This document shows positions 4,359 through 5,397 of a stretch of 5,397 bases of DNA, in pieces. This stretch comes from an uncultured Pseudomonadales bacterium. Its GTDB lineage: Bacteria > Pseudomonadota > Gammaproteobacteria > Pseudomonadales > IMCC2047. The DNA lies in the NCBI GenBank assembly GCA_947258895.1, contig CAMYKE010000322.1:1-5397 (forward strand). The letters are read 5' to 3'. The notes under the pieces were generated by a model that had not been told where the DNA came from, did not search any database, and saw only the letters and a list, made by a program, of their open reading frames with translations. Within the stretch, counting starts at the first letter, position 1, and every line of letters begins with the position of its first letter. The position numbers and the translations under genes were made by a program.

Positions 4359-5397
4359 CGGATGTCCTGCTTCTTGCTGCTTTTATTGTAGCGATCGCAA
4401 TCGGCTGGTGGCTGGGCCGGCGCGAGTCCAGGAAGCGTCCTGATGCCGGCGCAGATATGCAGGACGACTGGCTGCGCGGTCTCAATTACCTGCTGAGGGA
4501 GCAGCCGGAGGAGGCGATCGAAGCGTTTACCAAGGCGCTGGATGTCAATGCCGGCACGGTCGAAACCCATTTGGCGCTGGGGCGCTTGTTTCGAGCCCGG
4601 GGGCAGCTGGAGCAGGCTACCACCGTCCATCAAAACCTGCTGACCAGGGCAGACCTGTCGGTGGAGGCTGGTTCGCGAGTGCGCCTGGAGTTAGCCCGGG
4701 ACTATATGGCGGCGGGGCTGCTGGACCGCGCCGAACGGCTGGTAAAGGAATTAAGCGCAGAGGCAGGCGATATCAGGTCGCGCAGCCTGGAAATGTTAAT
4801 GGAAATTTACCAGCGAGAAAGGGAATGGGAGCAGGCAATCGAAGTCGGGCTGGAGTTATTGCCGCTGGTCGGCGATCGGGTTGGCCCGAAATTGGCCCAT
4901 TTCAGTTGCGAGATAGCGCACAAGCATTTCGACCAGGGTCAGGTCAATCGGGCTCGACGCCAACTCCGACAGGCGCTTCGTTATGATGAGAATTGCGTTC
5001 GCGCCAGCCTGTTGATGGGGCAGTTGCACACCCAGGCGGAAAATTTTCGCGAAGCCATCAAGGCATTCCAGCGCGTGAAAGACCAGGATCCAGCTTATTT
5101 ACCTGAATCGATTCCCAAACTCACCGAGTGCTACCGCGAGTTGGGAAAGGAAAAGGAACTGGGTAAGTTTCTGCTATCCTGCCTGGAGGAAAACCCCTCC
5201 ATTACGGCGGCCTTTACCGTCGCCGACCTGCTGTATGGAGATCCCGGCAAGGAAGCCGAGGCGCACGATTTTATTGCTGCGCAATTATTGAATCGGCCGT
5301 CGCTGCGCGGTGTGCATCGCTTGATAGAGCTGTTGGCGGAGCAGGCAGCGAGTTCGGACAAGGGACCGCTGCAGGAATTGCGTGACCTGACCGGGCA
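4355..5397 (+). CDS. lapB: Lipopolysaccharide assembly protein LapB, N-terminal part (TPR protein)
   Basis: LapB (YciM) is an inner-membrane-anchored TPR protein. In E. coli it promotes FtsH-dependent breakdown of LpxC and so limits lipopolysaccharide synthesis. The frame is open from 4355 to the window end: 347 complete codons against 389 in E. coli, so about 40 residues are missing, including the C-terminal rubredoxin-like CxxC...CxxC zinc domain. With the GTG start the protein begins MTDVLLLAAF; one helix at about 4-20 ends in WWLGRR, matching the YGWYMGRR ending in E. coli. TPR repeats fill the rest. Family motifs include DDWLRGLNYLL (37-47), the stretch from THLALGRLFRARG to HQNLL, LARDYMAAGLLDRAERL, and LAHFSCEIA. 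No ATG occurs in frame before M35, which is after the helix, so a GTG start is required. GTG 4343 (four residues longer) is an alternative but lacks a ribosome-binding site. GTG 4355 overlaps the TGA of the small upstream frame. Confidence 0.94.
   Translation, partial: MTDVLLLAAFIVAIAIGWWLGRRESRKRPDAGADMQDDWLRGLNYLLREQPEEAIEAFTKALDVNAGTVETHLALGRLFRARGQLEQATTVHQNLLTRADLSVEAGSRVRLELARDYMAAGLLDRAERLVKELSAEAGDIRSRSLEMLMEIYQREREWEQAIEVGLELLPLVGDRVGPKLAHFSCEIAHKHFDQGQVNRARRQLRQALRYDENCVRASLLMGQLHTQAENFREAIKAFQRVKDQDPAYLPESIPKLTECYRELGKEKELGKFLLSCLEENPSITAAFTVADLLYGDPGKEAEAHDFIAAQLLNRPSLRGVHRLIELLAEQAASSDKGPLQELRDLTG

Noticed and set aside
4457..4459. ATG 4457 as the lapB start.
   Set aside because: It would remove the N-terminal membrane helix and the WWLGRR motif that LapB proteins share; GTG 4355 keeps them.
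4075..4633. Minus-strand open frames over lapA and lapB (4075-4485 and 4190-4633).
   Set aside because: They lie opposite clearly coding LapA and LapB sequence and have no family features.

Overview
The window comes from a gammaproteobacterial chromosome with fairly high GC (roughly the mid-fifties percent by eye). It carries a conserved block in the order aroA (3' part) - cmk - rpsA - ihfB - lapA - lapB (5' part), all on the + strand. S1 and IHF-beta align almost without gaps to the E. coli proteins as I remember them. The EPSP synthase C-terminal half has motifs of the Pseudomonas / class II-like type (RVKESDR, DHRIAM, NVATSFP). I would place the source in Gammaproteobacteria, nearer the Pseudomonas/Cellvibrio side than the enterics, but cannot name a genus.

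Layout. 1-609: end of aroA (shikimate pathway). 640-1335: cmk, 30 bases after aroA with no terminator between, so probably one transcript. 1336-1472: structured leader of rpsA. 1473-3152: rpsA, ribosomal protein S1 with six S1 domains. 3153-3409: a gene-free gap of 257 bases. It holds an 83-bp inverted-repeat element flanked by CTAG that abuts the rpsA stop codon, then a GC-rich inverted repeat, then an AT-rich promoter region for ihfB with a near-consensus IHF site. 3410-3706: ihfB, followed by a clear intrinsic terminator at 3736-3766. 3767-3957: upstream region of lapA with an 18-bp dyad and a candidate -10 box. 3958-4266: lapA. 4355-5397 (running off the window): lapB, starting with GTG and lacking its C-terminal zinc domain in this window.

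How the genes work together. aroA, cmk and rpsA are housekeeping genes for aromatic amino acids, nucleotides and translation. IHF is a DNA-bending factor that commonly controls its own gene. LapA and LapB are inner-membrane proteins of lipopolysaccharide homeostasis; in E. coli LapB guides LpxC turnover by FtsH.

Most of the genes are ordinary and no new multi-gene system is visible. The unusual material is in the junctions. The most interesting is the lapA-lapB junction: a 31-codon open frame begins in an ATGA overlap with the lapA stop and ends in a GTGA overlap with the lapB start. A hairpin covers the only Shine-Dalgarno-like sequence of lapB. This looks like a translational relay. The second is the CTAG-flanked palindromic element inserted exactly at the rpsA stop codon.
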